In this document: one piece after another, positions 35,160 through 47,497 of the stretch
How positions within the stretch are numbered: position 1 is the first letter of the stretch
How the letters are laid out: each line of letters opens with the position of its first letter
Assembly (NCBI RefSeq): GCF_001540865.1
Contig: NC_033639.1
Coordinates: 4,995,675 to 5,059,674 of the forward strand
Source: Ananas comosus
Taxonomy: Eukaryota > Streptophyta > Magnoliopsida > Poales > Bromeliaceae
Length of the DNA stretch: 64,000 nucleotides
Reading direction: 5' to 3'
Notes under the pieces: generated by a model
What the model was told of the DNA's origin: nothing
The model's database searches: none
What the model saw: the letters and a program-made list of their open reading frames with translations, nothing else
Program-made: the position numbers and the translations under genes

Positions 35160-36667
35160 ATAGCTACGCTTTTTTGCCGATGCATGCATAGGGCGTCGGC
35201 ACTTTTAACCATCTGTCGTTAATATTGCGACTCTAGCGCCTCGTGTCGGCGAGTTCACGTGCGGGAACTTTTCCGGTTCGCGCCTTAGGGGTCTGGAGAA
35301 AAAAAAAAATCCCACTTTTTTCCCCCAAAACCCACAACATATTTCCAAAACCCACTTCTTTTTCCCCCCAAAACCACCTGAATATAATTTCCATCCATTC
35401 TCCTCCTCTCTCTAGCTCTATCTCTCTCCTTCTATTATTAGCAAAAGCAGAGGGAAAGGCCGACCTCGACTGCCCTCACCGCGGCCGTTGCCATCGCCGT
35501 CGCCGTCGCCGTCGCCCTCACCGCGGCCGTCGGCGTTGCCATCGCCGTTGCCGTTGCCGTCGCCGTCGCCGTCGCTGCCGACTCTCCCTTACTACTCCCG
35601 TCGCCGCCGACTCTGCTTTCGCTTTGGATTATATTCGCCCTAACTCTGCTTCCAACCCTTCTTCTCTAGGTTACTCTCTTCCTCTTATTCATTTATTTAT
35701 TTATTTATTTTGTGAAAATATTCTCTTTCTCTTTGTATCTCTAGGGTGCTCTTCCTTACCTCACAAATTTTTCTACTCTTTTGAAGGGAAGAGCAAGGGC
35801 ACTCAAGAGTATTAGGGCTATAATCTTTTTAAGTATGAAGCATGCACATTGGAGGATTTTTGCAATCTTCAACTGAAAAATACAACCATTGGCTACTTGC
35901 TATAGACTGGGATATCATTCTATAATTGTAGTCCACATTGGAGGTTAGTTTACTATGTGTTTATTTTAGCATATCTTGTTGATTCTAGGGTAAGCATATT
36001 TCTTTTATTGAGAAAGAAGATTGTGATCTTGTCTAAAATATGGGATCTGATGGGTGTTTTTTGTGTCTTTAGGGCTCCTATTGTACTAAATTAATTTTGG
36101 ATGCAAATTATTATTGCAGATTTTATATATATTTTTGTTTATAATTAGTAATAATTTTAATTGATGGTAGGGCCCTGTTATTTCTTCATATTTCTATGAA
36201 AAAGGAAAAAAAAATTTGCTTAGATGCACACTAGATCAATTGCAGGGAAAAAAAAAGCATTCACAATTCATTGCCAAATTGTGAATGCCTATTTGTGCGC
36301 TTCTGTTTTACAATTCATTGCCAAATTTTTGTCCACCAATTGCTTATCGTTATAGTTAACTGCTCCTAGTGGATTATGGAAGTATTTTGTGCACTGCTTT
36401 GTCAAGCAATGCTTATCCTTATAGTTAACTGCTTATAAAGATTTGACTGAAAGTGCTTTTGGTACTGTCCTTGCTTGGAAAATGACGCAGTCAGTATTCT
36501 GTTTCCGCTAAACTTTCCAATATCAGTTGATTATGATGAATGTCGGTCAATTTATCCACATTTGATTTGACTATATGCGAATAAAGAACTGTTTTGCTGC
36601 TTGGCATATTTTCTAGATTTCTTCATATCTTTTTTTTTATATTTACTGCATCTATGGTAAGTATGTC
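35160..36667 (+). other. CACTA 5' region without a recognisable gene
   Basis: Subterminal repeats, then a (GCCGTC)n-like stretch at about 35479-35580 inside a 190-codon open frame of biased composition (Arg/His-rich), which I do not regard as a gene. The rest is AT-rich; most of the TNP2 transposase expected here is missing. Confidence 0.6.
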
Positions 36668-37174
36668 ATCTACAAGGTTATCACAATAGCTAACCTTGTA
36701 AGGAAAACGCACAGTTATTTTGGAGTGATGGTTGAAGCAGAAGGACAAGATTATTATGGCAAACTCACAGATATTTTTGAGTTAGATTACTATGGAAGCT
36801 TTAAGGTCTTCTTGTTTCGTTGCGAGTGGGTTGATATTAGGTCACCAAGAGGAATGAAGAAAGACACAAATGGCTTTGTTCTTGTGAATTTTTCTAAGTT
36901 AATGCACACTGGACAATTATTGAAAGATGATCCATTCATATTCTCATCTCAAGCAAAACAAGTTTTCTATATTCAAGACGTGAAGAACGAAGAATGGTCT
37001 TATGTCCTTATAAAGCCAAGATACTTGTATGATATGGGAACAACATTGCAAGGAGAGGATGATGATGATCAGACATACACTCAATGCATGCCGTTTAATG
37101 TTATTGATGTTAACGAATTAGATAATTGTGCAAGTTGGGCAAGAACAGATGTTGAAGGAGAGAATAGTCTTTGA
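36668..37174 (+). pseudogene. TNP2 transposase C-terminal fragment (DUF4216)
   Basis: The frame reads TIANLVRKTHSYFGVMVEAEG, then YYGKLTDIFELDYYGSFKVFLFRCEWVD and GFVLVNFSKL, then SQAKQVFYIQD and WSYVLIKPRYLYDM. This matches the DUF4216-type domain found after the TNP2 catalytic domain in plant CACTA transposases. The catalytic part is absent upstream, so the element cannot transpose itself. The domain itself has no stop, and ends at tga 37172-37174. Start: an exon boundary upstream of 36668 is likely, not an ATG. Confidence 0.82.
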
Positions 37175-37505
37175 TATGGCTTTTGTGACCCTTTTCTTTG
37201 TTCGCAGTTGAAAATTTTATTTTTTTGTTTACCTTTTCATTATGGCATTAAAGTATTATATGCTTTCTTTTTTTGTTTACCTTTTTAGATTCTGTTTGCT
37301 TACATCAAAATAATTAATATAAGATTTTCACAATACTTATAATTATTATAGATTGTTTTTTTAGACATTCACTTGACCAAGATGTCTTGTACTAGGTGAG
37401 TTTTAATATAATATAGGTTTAGATAAATGAATTTTCTGAATTTTTTTGACTTTTAATCTGCTATGAAATTTCTGAATATGCTACTACATTTTTAGATTTT
37501 GAACA

Positions 37506-39575
37506 ATGGTTCGATCGAAAAGATTGAGGGATCATGAAGTCACAAATCTTGTGCTGGATGAATCTCAAACAAATGGTGATGACTCGTCAACTATCTTGCA
37601 ATCCACATCCTTAGACCCTGAGCCTTCTTTAGACCGATCACCTGCCTCAGATTCGGAGTCTTTGAAAAGCCAACCTCAAGTAGAGGAGGAAGTTGAGATT
37701 GAATGTGACGACACAGTAGAGATAATAGGTGATCTTCTACGTTTCTCTAAATTATTATTTTCTATTACAAGGCATTGCTACTTACTTTACATTCCTACTA
37801 ATATGTTCAAAATTTCTGTTTAGATGAAAAAGGGAATGTGAAGAAAAAACAAATGATGCATGCAAAGGATGTATGTACTTTGCTGGCTAGTGAAAAAATC
37901 AAAGTTGAATGTAACCAATTCAGGCAGCCAATAAAGAAAGCCGGGGGCATATTAGGAGGTTGGCTAGGGACTGTAGCACGACGTGGAAATATGTGTCCTA
38001 TCCACTACATAAGTTGGAAGATCATGCCTACATATCCATTCAAACTAAAAATCATAAACGTAACTCGAGTAAGTTCCTCTTTTCTTATTGGCTTTTCTTT
38101 CATGAAAAACATAAAGACTAGCTAGTTCTTAAATTTTTATTATTTTAGCTATAACAAATATTATTTGTTGGTATGAACAAGACTTTCATAATTGTATAAG
38201 AGTGTTATAATCAAGAGTACACACACTTTACTACCGAGAAATAACACACTTTTATTTTCTATTTATATACCCTTCCATATCTTTTCCAATAGTAACCACA
38301 AGCAAAGAAATTTATCATTTTTCTTGAACTGCATAAATTTTCTATACATATTTTACTAAGAGTTTTCTATACATATCTTACTGAATGCTACATTGGTGGC
38401 TTCCACCACAATAAAACAGATAAATAGATTAAGTTGACTTTTCTAATGCCTTTTTTTTTTCCTTTTTTATAGAGTAAGTTTTCTCTTCCCGGAGATATAA
38501 TGAAAGTTGATGTTGATGGTTGGATATTAAAATCAGTGAGCAAAAAATAGAAGGATTATAAATATGATCTTAAAGCAAAGAGTAAAATTAATGAACACAC
38601 ACAACAAGAAGTATCTAAAAGTGTGCCTCCAGAAGTTGTACCGCAACAATGGATCGATCTTGTTCGCTATTGGTATTCGGAGAAAAGCGAGGTACTCTTA
38701 TAATTAAATATCAAATGCTTTTATTGTATTGTCATGATTTTTCACTATACTTTAAATCTTATAAATTTTTCTCTTATAGAAATATTCAAAGATCGGCACG
38801 GCATCGCGTAAAAATCATACAACTCCTCACACGACTGGTTCTAAGAGTTTTGCAAGGAAGCGAGATGAATTTGTACGATGAGTTTTCTTTAAATGCACTT
38901 ATTATTTTTTAAAGTAGAAAGATGAAATTGAAATCTGTTATTTGTATGAAATTGTATTCAAGTTGTTGGTTTATTTTCACTTGCACTAATATATATGTGT
39001 TTGTGTTAATGGTAGAAAGAAAATAATAAAAAAGAACCAGGACGTATCGAGTTTTATGCCATAACGCACAATAGCAAAGATAAAACTTACATCAATACAG
39101 CATCAAGCAATTTTGTGGTATGCACTAAGAAACTAGTTGATTAATTTTTTATGTTGTTCATTAAAGATATTTAAAATGCAATAATCTCATATCTTTGTAT
39201 CTTTCTATATCACTATAGGAAAACACAATGAATGCTATAGCAGCAAGTTCGGCAGCTGAACCATCGAAATCTAGTACTAATCTGGAAAATGATTACATCA
39301 AGAATACTCCGAAAAAAGATAAATATGGTCGAGTATTGGGTTATGGGAATGGACCTACTCCAATGAAGATTTTTGGTCTTCAATCTCAGCTTAGAGACAT
39401 GGATAATGAACAAAAAGATCCAATGAAAGAAGAAGTCAAAAGGTTGAAAGCCAAAATGGAAGTAATGCAAAACAAACACGACTTAGATATGCTAGAGATT
39501 AAGTCTCTATTGCGGCAACTTGTTGGGCAATCTCTTAATTTTAGCACTGATATAAGAGATACACCACCAAGTTAG
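37506..39575 (+). CDS. TNPA-like CACTA accessory protein, six exons (one internal stop)
   Basis: Predicted exons by frame and GT/AG sites: 37506-37728, 37824-38068, 38473-38691, 38780-38872, 39016-39117, 39219-39575. Product: acidic N-terminus (MVRSKRLRDHEVTNL), a basic conserved part (AKDVCTLLASEKIKVECNQFRQPIKKAGGILGGWLGTVARRG), EVVPQQWIDLVRYWYSEKS, KNHTTPHTTGSKSFARKRDE, and a C-terminal coiled-coil (KEEVKRLKAKMEVMQNKHDLDMLEIKSLLRQL). This is the plant transposase 24 (Ptta/En/Spm) layout; such proteins bind subterminal repeats. One TAG at about 38548 (SVSKK*KDYKYD, expected W) breaks exon 3. Otherwise the frame is well kept, so loss is recent or the stop is an error. Confidence 0.75.
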
Positions 39576-40287
39576 AATACATTGGTTGAATTTCTAACCA
39601 CCTTTTGTTCAAGCTATGAAAACTTTGCTACTTTATGACTAGTATGTTGTTTATATGTGCTAACTCTAATTTTGGGTTGTTAAACTGATGTATGGCTACT
39701 ATATTACAGAGGTTGAGAAGATGTATTAGCATTTCTTCAATCTGAAATATATGTATGTATATATATATCTTTTGGTTGCTATATGGAGTTTCCTGTTTGT
39801 TGGTTGAGTAATATTCATTGATAGTATATTATCTTTTGAACATTATAGTTAGTGATCTTACAAAATATTGCAAAAAAATAAAATATTAGAATGTTTCAAA
39901 AAATAAGCAATACTGTCGACGCTTTAAAGCGTCGTTAAATCTATAGTCTGCACAGAAAATAAATTATTTGGCGACGCTTAGGTGCGTCACCTTATTGGGG
40001 ACGCATAAAAGAGTCCCAAGATGTTCACATTGCTGACGCATAAAAGTGTCGCAATATATTTTACGAGGTACATGAAAAATCAAATTCTCGACGTTCCTTG
40101 GGACGCTTTAAAGCGTCGCTGTTAAAGTGCCGATGCTTTTTGCCAGCGTCACCATTTGTGTGTCATCACCATATTTACCGACCCATTTGGCGACGCTTGG
40201 CCAAGCGACGGTAACTCAGATAGCTACGCTTTAAAGCATCGGCAATGTGATTAAAAAGCGTCGCTAAATGCCGCTTTTTTTGTAGTG
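39576..40287 (+). repeat. CACTA 3' subterminal repeat region and right TIR
   Basis: Multiple gcgacgct / agcgtcg words in both orientations, some forming palindromes (near 39916-39935 and 40099-40122), ending in gccgctttttttgtagtg. Confidence 0.8.
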
Positions 40288-40290
40288 TTC

Positions 40291-40739
40291 GCCCTCAGTC
40301 GACAATATATCCTAGTGATCCAAGCTGAATCTGAACACTGCGATCAACTCCGATGGTACTCTAGGGTTGCACAACCTGGTTTCTGATCCATAAACAAGCA
40401 AACAAAAAAGAAATTTTCAATCATCAAAGTGTGTAAATTCGAATCTTAAGAGCACAAGAACCAAGGGTTACAACATGGTAATATTTGTCCAAGTTAGCAA
40501 TATATTTTATGAAAGAGACTTGATTGAAACAAGTAATAATATGTACAATATATAGTTTATAAAAACTAAAAGGTCGTGGACAAAATTAAAAAAAAAAATA
40601 ACGATTAAAATGGCCTAATTAACATGTAATCAATGTTAGTTCCGAGTTGAATCCTTAATTAATTCGTTATAAAGTCATAAAGTCAAGGTATCATGCTCAC
40701 CCAAAATGTTCTAGAGATTAGTTAAGCCTTTATTCTTCA
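40291..40739. other. Host DNA after the CACTA element
   Basis: AT-rich; no gene, RNA or transposon end seen. Confidence 0.4.
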
Positions 40740-41500
40740 CTAGTGAAAGACCCACGTAATGCTGCAGATATAAAAATATTTTAATAATAATTTTTAGTTT
40801 ATATTTATATATTTTTATATAGTTTTATAAGTCTAATATATTATTGATTAAGTAAAAGTTATATTAAAAATAATTTAAAAGTTAAATATGTTTAAATAAA
40901 AATGATTAAAATTGGTATAATAATTAAATTATTTTATAAAGATTTATGTGAAAAAGATTTGAGACAAATCTATCCAAATAATTTAAATAAATCAGTAAAT
41001 AAAAGAAAAATAAATAGTAGAAGAAATTGTTATTCCAGGAATTTAAATTTTGTATTTTTCCATATGTCAACATTTTACATGATTTAGATTGTATATAGCC
41101 GATTAGATTTTATTATGCAATTTATTATACGTATTATTAATAAAATTAATTAATTATAATTAATTAATTAATTAATTTTATAGGGTTTAGGGGTTTACAT
41201 TTTAAAGTTTGAAATTTAGAAATAAATATTATAAAATTTAAAATTTAAAACTTTAAAATTTGAAATTATAAAATTTAAAATCTATAATTATGTGTCTGTG
41301 TGTGTTTGTGTGTGTATAGAAAGAGAGAGAAGAGGAGGGTTGGGCGACACACGTGTCACTCTAATTCCCCCCCAAACCCTCCTTTAAATGTAGAAGAAAG
41401 AATAGATTTTGTTAGTGCATCCTTAATTTGAAGGCACCTTTCAACAGTAATCAAAGTAAGAATTCCGTGGAAGAATTAAAATTATTATAAATGCTATAAA

Positions 41501-41916
<416 letters not shown>

Positions 41917-42019
41917 TTTTTGGATGATCAACTAGGATGGTAATTTCAAGTGTGGATTCTAGTTGCTTCTCATAGTTTATCACTTCAAAATGGCATAGGT
42001 TTGGCATGCATTTAAATTG

Positions 42020-42660
42020 GGGTAAATTGCACCATTAGTCCCCAAACTTGTTGGCCAAGTTGATCAATTTTAAAATTTGGTGTTAATGATATCTAAACTC
42101 CTGAAAGACTTGCACTTATGTCCTTAGACTATAGCAATTATAATGTTGATAGTAAAGAAATAGCATTTACTATTATTTTTTTAGCCTCTTGGATATATGT
42201 GTAGGGTTTACTCTTTGGTGGTGGTACAACTGTGGATCTAAGGGGTATAGTAAATCACCTAATGTTAATTAATAGTATTATAGCTAACATCATCCTTATG
42301 CGCATTATTATTACAGGGCAAATTATTGCCAACGCCAAGTGCATTTGTTTACCTTTATTAATTATATCATTATTTATCAACTTCTTTTTCCATCTTATAT
42401 TTCAATCCTACTGCCATTGAGTTATAATTCTTTCTTTGTATAGATATTGTTTGCGATAGATAAATAATAAAAGAAGAATTAGTAGAGTATGGATATATAA
42501 ATGAACTAGGTGCGAGGAATGACTTCCTATTATATGATAAAGACTAAATGAAATTATCGAAAGTTCATGGACTAAAAATAATGCCTTATTGACAATTCAA
42601 GGTCTCGTATGCCAAATCAAAAAGTCTGAGGACCAAAAAAAAAAAAAAAAGACAATTCAG
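42020..42660. repeat. Possible TIR-type MITE or MULE-like remnant
   Basis: The left side reads gtaaattgcaccattagtcc and the right side (inverted) gaattgtc...ggtcctcag. This resembles the terminal pattern of plant non-autonomous elements. No coding capacity; limits are approximate. Confidence 0.3.
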
Positions 42661-43265
42661 CGAATGATCAGAAAGAACAGCCAACACGTAATTTCCAAAG
42701 AAATAGAGCAAAAATAATTAAGTATGGTGTTTTTGTTGTTCATATGTAATATTTATATGTCATAAGAAAGAGTTCTACAGAGAATAGTAATAAGAAAAAA
42801 AAAGTACATACACACACACACACACACACATCTCTCTATATATATATATATATGTATATCCATAATCCATGGCTTACAGTCTGACTTTCATGTTCAGACT
42901 GATACTTCTCTCTCTTGGGCTGACAGCTAACAATTCTCTCAACTTGAAGGAGGATCAGACTTCCACTGGCCACAGCGACGGTATCTGCAAATCACGCCTC
43001 GAGATCTATGGCTATGAATGCCAAGAACACCATGTATATTATATATTTATAGCATTCTTGATAAATGTACNATTTACTATATATGATTTTTATATTTAAT
43101 TTTTTTATGTTTAAAATTTTAAATTAGATTTAAAATTTAAAACATTAAAAATATTATTTAAAATATTTTAAAAATTATGTAGATTTCCCGCCGCGAAGCG
43201 CGGGCCTCCACTAGGATAAATGAACTAGGTGCGAGGAATGACTTCCTATTATATGATAAAGACTA
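42497..43265. repeat. 50-bp perfect direct repeat flanking 669 bp
   Basis: 42497-42546 and 43216-43265 are identical over 50 bases (ataaatgaactaggtg ... gataaagacta). The second copy starts one base after the ctag end of the Helitron-like unit. Confidence 0.9.
42869..43033 (+). pseudogene. First-exon fragment of a gastric-lipase-like triacylglycerol lipase
   Basis: The frame starts MAYSLTFMFRLILLSLGLTA, a good secretory signal peptide, and continues to DGICKSRLEIYGYECQEHHV. Plant acid-lipase homologues (triacylglycerol lipase 2 / MPL1-like) start this way: DGIC, then an xGYxCEEHxV segment just before the alpha/beta-hydrolase fold. The match stops at a gt (about 43034), either a splice donor or the join with AT-rich transposon DNA. 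No catalytic Ser-Asp-His part is present, so it cannot be active. A (CA)n/(TA)n tract with a TATA-like run (42835-42853) lies just upstream. I infer a captured or orphaned exon; the frame after 43033 is not lipase. Confidence 0.6.
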
Positions 43266-43440
43266 GGGATAATTGCCAATATACCCTTCATGCGTTTGAA
43301 TATATTCGATTTATCCCTATTTTTTTTCTTTCTAAAATACCCTTTATATGTTCCACCGTTATTCCAAAATACCCCCGCAGTTATCCCCTGTTAAACTAAC
43401 TCGGGTTAAACATGGGTTAAATGTATACCAGAGTTAAAAC
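43215..43440. other. Short flank with a TE-like end before the assembly gap
   Basis: After the 50-bp repeat, gggataattgccaatataccc looks like a terminus of a plant non-autonomous element (MULE-like or MITE). Its other end would be in the gap. Confidence 0.3.
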
Positions 43441-43540
43441 NNNNNNNNNNNNNNNNNNNNNNNNNNNNNNNNNNNNNNNNNNNNNNNNNNNNNNNNNNNN
43501 NNNNNNNNNNNNNNNNNNNNNNNNNNNNNNNNNNNNNNNN
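43441..43540. other. Assembly gap (100 N)
   Basis: A run of exactly 100 N, a conventional size for a gap of unknown length. Confidence 0.98.
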
Positions 43541-45384
43541 TAATAAGACAATGATGATAAAGATAGATGCCGAAATGAATGCATGAGTTGATTTAATTTA
43601 TATGTGCATATTATAGAAATGCTAATAGATGTCAAATGAAAGTATGAGATTGTACTAAGCCGAGAATGCATGTAGTAAATGTTAACGAATGCATAAAATG
43701 CTAAGTGATGACTACAATGGATGACAAAATATATGCATGTTGAACGATAGATCGAGTGGCATTCGAAATGGTAAAGTGGACACTAGAGTTATGTGGGACA
43801 TCAAAGAATAAATGTGATGTAAAGAACAATGATAATGGCTAAATGATAATTAAAACAATGTGATGATAATAATGTAATGTTGCATGATGTGAGTACACGT
43901 GCTTATTAGAATGATTAAGAATCTGAATAATCTATGTGTATGCATAGATTGTAATGTGAGAACCTAATGATAATGGTTTGAGACAGAGCAAAGCAATGTG
44001 ATGTAAAGAATAATGATAATGGCTAAAGACAATGTAATGTAATGTGCATAAAGGACGTGTAAAGTTAAGAATGTGAAAGCTAAAGATAGCTTAAAGTAAA
44101 GGAATGTGAAAACGTATTGCTAGAGTTAGCAAAAGTAAAAGAGATGTAAAGAACAATGATTGCTAGAGTGGCAACATAAAGATGTAAAGAACACTAGAGT
44201 TAGTGTAAAGCCATGATTCAACTACAAATCCTTTGAGTTAAGGATAATGATCATACTTGCTATGAGTTCCGTGCTCGAGGCGGTCGCTCCCCTCGGGCGA
44301 TGCGCTCCGGAGTTGGCATCCGGTTGGAGTAGACCCGTAAGGACGGTCCTAGCTGGTGAGTTCCTGCGATGATGGACTTAATGTGAAGCAAGTTAATGTG
44401 GCGAAACCCGGGTTAGCCGTGAGATTAAAGAACAATGAACAAAAGGGATCATGGATTGAAGTGGATCTTGTATTCATAGAATTGACTCAAGACCGAGTCG
44501 AGCGGCATAGTTGGCTAGGTAAAGGTAACCCTGTGAAAGAATGACAATTGAGAAAGAATGACAACTAGAAACGTTTGTTAAGTTTATAAAGAATGGCAAA
44601 TGTGTATAATGGCCTAAGGTGCGATGCCTTAGCAAAGAATAAAGAATAAAGAATAAAGAATAAAGAATAAAGAATAAAGAATAAAAAGTAAAGAATGGCT
44701 AATGATAAAGAATAGCAAATTCTAAAGAAAGGCTAATGGTAAAGAATGACTAAGAGTTGCATAATTGCATATTTGTGAGGCATGAAACATGTATGCATGA
44801 TGTTATATATATATAATATCTGTTGGACTAACATGTTGCATGGGCTCCTTTGGACCTGGTCGGTTGAGCTTTTCACTTGGGTGGCTGTACCCACTGACGA
44901 CTATGGACAATAGTCTCACCCCCATGTTGTTGTTTTTGGGGGTACAGGTTCCACACGCGAGCGGCCGGGCGGCGCGAGAAAGGGCGTAGCTCCGTAGTTA
45001 GCGCCCTACACAGAGACCAGATAGCAGCCACCCTGAGTCGCTTCTTAGGGGTATAAGAAAAGAAAAGAAAAGAATCGATGTTGTAATGTTATGTTTAGAA
45101 ATCGATTGTATATTTGGAAGTTGAGAATCAATGTAATGAAAAATGCGAGTAAAATGATGAGATGAATGATTGTAATAATATAGGATGTGTTATGTTGTTT
45201 GATACCTTCCTTATGCAATCGTTGTTGATAATTGTTTCCTGTTTGGAACCTCTTGTAATTGTATTGATTGCGACGTCTTGAACGTACAGGGGAGACTCTG
45301 TCCGCGTGCAGGGAAACCCTGTCCGTTCGGCGGTCTGTTTGGCATGCCCGAATCCGACCAAAGAGGCGGGCTCGGGGCGTGACA
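43541..45384 (+). repeat. Family G gypsy LTR, 3' part
   Basis: Ends ctcggggcgtgaca at 45384 like the other gypsy LTRs. It contains a U5 hairpin GACTAT/ATAGTC (44899-44915) followed by TCACCCCC, and the gtcgctccc...ctccggagttgg module (44281-44321). A six-copy ataaaga tandem repeat is at about 44638-44680. Its start lies in the gap. No coding region. It appears to be inserted in, or joined to, the minus-strand LTR that follows. Confidence 0.65.
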
Positions 45385-46566
45385 GCACCGCTTCGCCGCA
45401 TCAAGTGCTAGCGATCTTCGCCTTGCCGCTACGGTGCTCGGGACCCGATCTCACGATTTATAGATGTCGCCTCGGCCTCCTAGGTGAAAACGAAGCTCCG
45501 AGCACCCGTTTCTTCAATATCCTTGCAACGGCTTGTCGGATTGCTGAACCGACTTCGCCAACGTGTTTCGTTACCTACCAATTAGGTTTACAAAGGGTCA
45601 AATGAGATCAAACTGATCTATTTACAAAAACCCCATTTTGATGCCCTAGAATGCCATCACTAGCAAATCCACCAAATCGATCTATGATTTGGGTATAATC
45701 CATCAAAATAGCATGCTAGGGTACCAAACAAACCATTTCTAGGGTTTAAAAATCCATCTACAAAGATCTACCATGAGAGGGCTTGGAAGCTTACCTCTCC
45801 AAGAGCTCCATGGAGAGAAGAATATGAAGATGAAGATGAGGAAGAGAATCTCCTCCTTGGCCCTCTTCTTCTTTTCCCTTCCTTTCTCTTTTTTTTCTTC
45901 TCTTCTCTTTTCTCTTTTCTTTCTCTTTCTCTTCTTCTCTTCTCTTTTCTTTTTTCTTTCTCTTCGCACGATTAGAGGGAGAGGGAGAGGCTGAGGGAGT
46001 GAGAGAGAGAGAGGAAATGATCTCTCTCTAATACTCTCTCTCATTTTGTAACAAAATGCTAAGAAGCCCCTCAACTTTTCATCTCTTACACAGCCCTTAC
46101 TCGGCGTTCTGCGTGCGGAGGGACCGGTCTCCCCGACTAGGGACCGGTCCCCGGGGCCTACCCCCTCGGACACGCGTTCGGGAACCGGTCTCTCCCTGAG
46201 AGACCGGTCCTCGGGAGACCGGTTCCTCTCAGAGAGACCGGTTCCCGAGAGCTGAACTTTCGGGACTTAGCCGATTTTTAGCTCTTTTCACTGGTGTCGT
46301 AGGCTGGGACCGGTCCCTCCTCTGCCAGGGACCGGTTGCATCAGCAACCCCGCAGCCTTCAGCTGATGGGACCGGTCTCTTACCTCCAGAGACCGGTCCC
46401 CGAGAGCAATCTCAGCCAAAAAATGCAGATTGCATTATTTGCTCTCACGGACTCCATTCCAATGCACTTCTCGGTTTTCGTGTATCCTTAGCTTTTCCAA
46501 AGCTTATCCATTCGACCCTTAGTCGATTCTAGACGAGGTGCAACCCTCGGATTTCGAGAGTTCACA
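45385..46566 (-). repeat. Family D-like gypsy LTR, part
   Basis: Minus-strand LTR sequence with a CT-rich leader (45850-46050), an ACCGGT array (46118-46405) and, upstream on the minus strand, a block similar to the 5' part of the family D LTR at 25790-25845. Both ends are interrupted (family G LTR on the left, copia LTR on the right). The cgaaccgacttcgcc... words are also found in family B (54950-54980). Confidence 0.6.
46118..46405 (-). promoter_or_regulatory. ACCGGT motif array in D-like LTR
   Basis: About nine ACCGGT cores, most in gagaccggtc or gggaccggtc context, upstream (minus strand) of the CT-rich leader. Confidence 0.55.
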
Positions 46567-46567
46567 T

Positions 46568-47494
46568 TGTTACATAATTATTTCTATTGGTTCCCACAAT
46601 CCACCAGTGACGCCTAGCAGCATGTAGTGGCAATCCAGTCAGAAGTGAATATCAGACTGAACCTCTACGTGCAGTTACCATACAATACAATCCTTCTATC
46701 GCATAGTTCCAACTGAGTGGAGGTCATGGAATATTCGTCAAACCCCATCACCCGTCATATGACAAATTTGATCAGACAGAAGCTCTTATGGTTACTCTTG
46801 GAAACATCTTTCCATACACCATATTACCCCGGCCGAGGATTTCTGAGCTTTGCCGTACAAATAGCATAGAACTAATTATCTCTCTACCGAGAGCGATAGA
46901 TCCCCTATAAACACACACCCATTCCTGATATGAACCGACTGCAGCCAACATATACTACTAAGATCCATGGCTAGGATCAGAGTTTGTTGCATAGTCAAAC
47001 TACAGTAGCCTCATATTGAATGGCCGTGGTGTCGCAGGTCTAAGGATCAGTTGTACCACTGCAACATCGAACCAATTACTGACGAATGAGTAGACATCCA
47101 TGTAACTGTTCGTACTTGGTCACGCTCAGTACCCTTGTTCTCCAACAACCACCTGCATGTTCACTCCAGGGTCCCCACACTGATGACTCGAGATTCGTCA
47201 TCCTAAAAGGGAAGTGGCACACACATCAATCTTACCGGATGTACCATCGTCCCCATGATGATCCTCCGATTGAGAGCATTTATGAATTAATCACCAATAA
47301 TATGTATCTCAAATTCTCAACTCTTGAGAATACAGTTTATCATCTTATTAATTCAAAGGACGATTCATGGACACATTTAACATGAATGGAATAAAAGGCC
47401 CAATTATATAAATAATAAAGATTAAGTACAAATATATGTCCCATAGAAAATAAAATGCGTCAGCCTGATAGGCTTCTAGGGCATACAACTAACA
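46568..47494 (-). mobile_element. Ty1/copia solo LTR
   Basis: 927 bp. On the minus strand it begins TGTTAGTTGTATGCCCTAG and ends ATTATGTAACA. The gtatgccctagaagcctat start is typical of plant copia LTRs. No internal region on either side. The flanks differ (cacat on the left, tacgg on the right), so no target duplication is visible and at least one side has been rearranged. Confidence 0.7.
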
Positions 47495-47497
47495 TAC

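Larger units (their letters stand above)
35140..40287 (+). mobile_element. CACTA (En/Spm) DNA transposon, internally deleted
   Basis: 5148 bp, TSD ttc (35137-35139 and 40288-40290), terminal inverted repeats beginning CACTACAGAAAAAGTAGC on the left and CACTACAAAAAAAGCGGC on the right. Subterminal regions are full of cgacgctttaaagcgtcg-type words (right: 39916-40280; left: 35160-35240), the likely binding sites for a TNPA-like protein. Coding remnants in order: TNP2 C-terminal domain, then a six-exon TNPA-like gene. Confidence 0.92.

Noticed and set aside
35243..35815. 190-codon open frame in the CACTA 5' region
   Set aside because: Composition is driven by a GCC/GTC repeat and there is no similarity I recognise; probably a transposon leader.
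45739..46173. 144-codon Lys/Arg/Glu-rich open frame
   Set aside because: It is the translation of a CT/GA-rich LTR leader.
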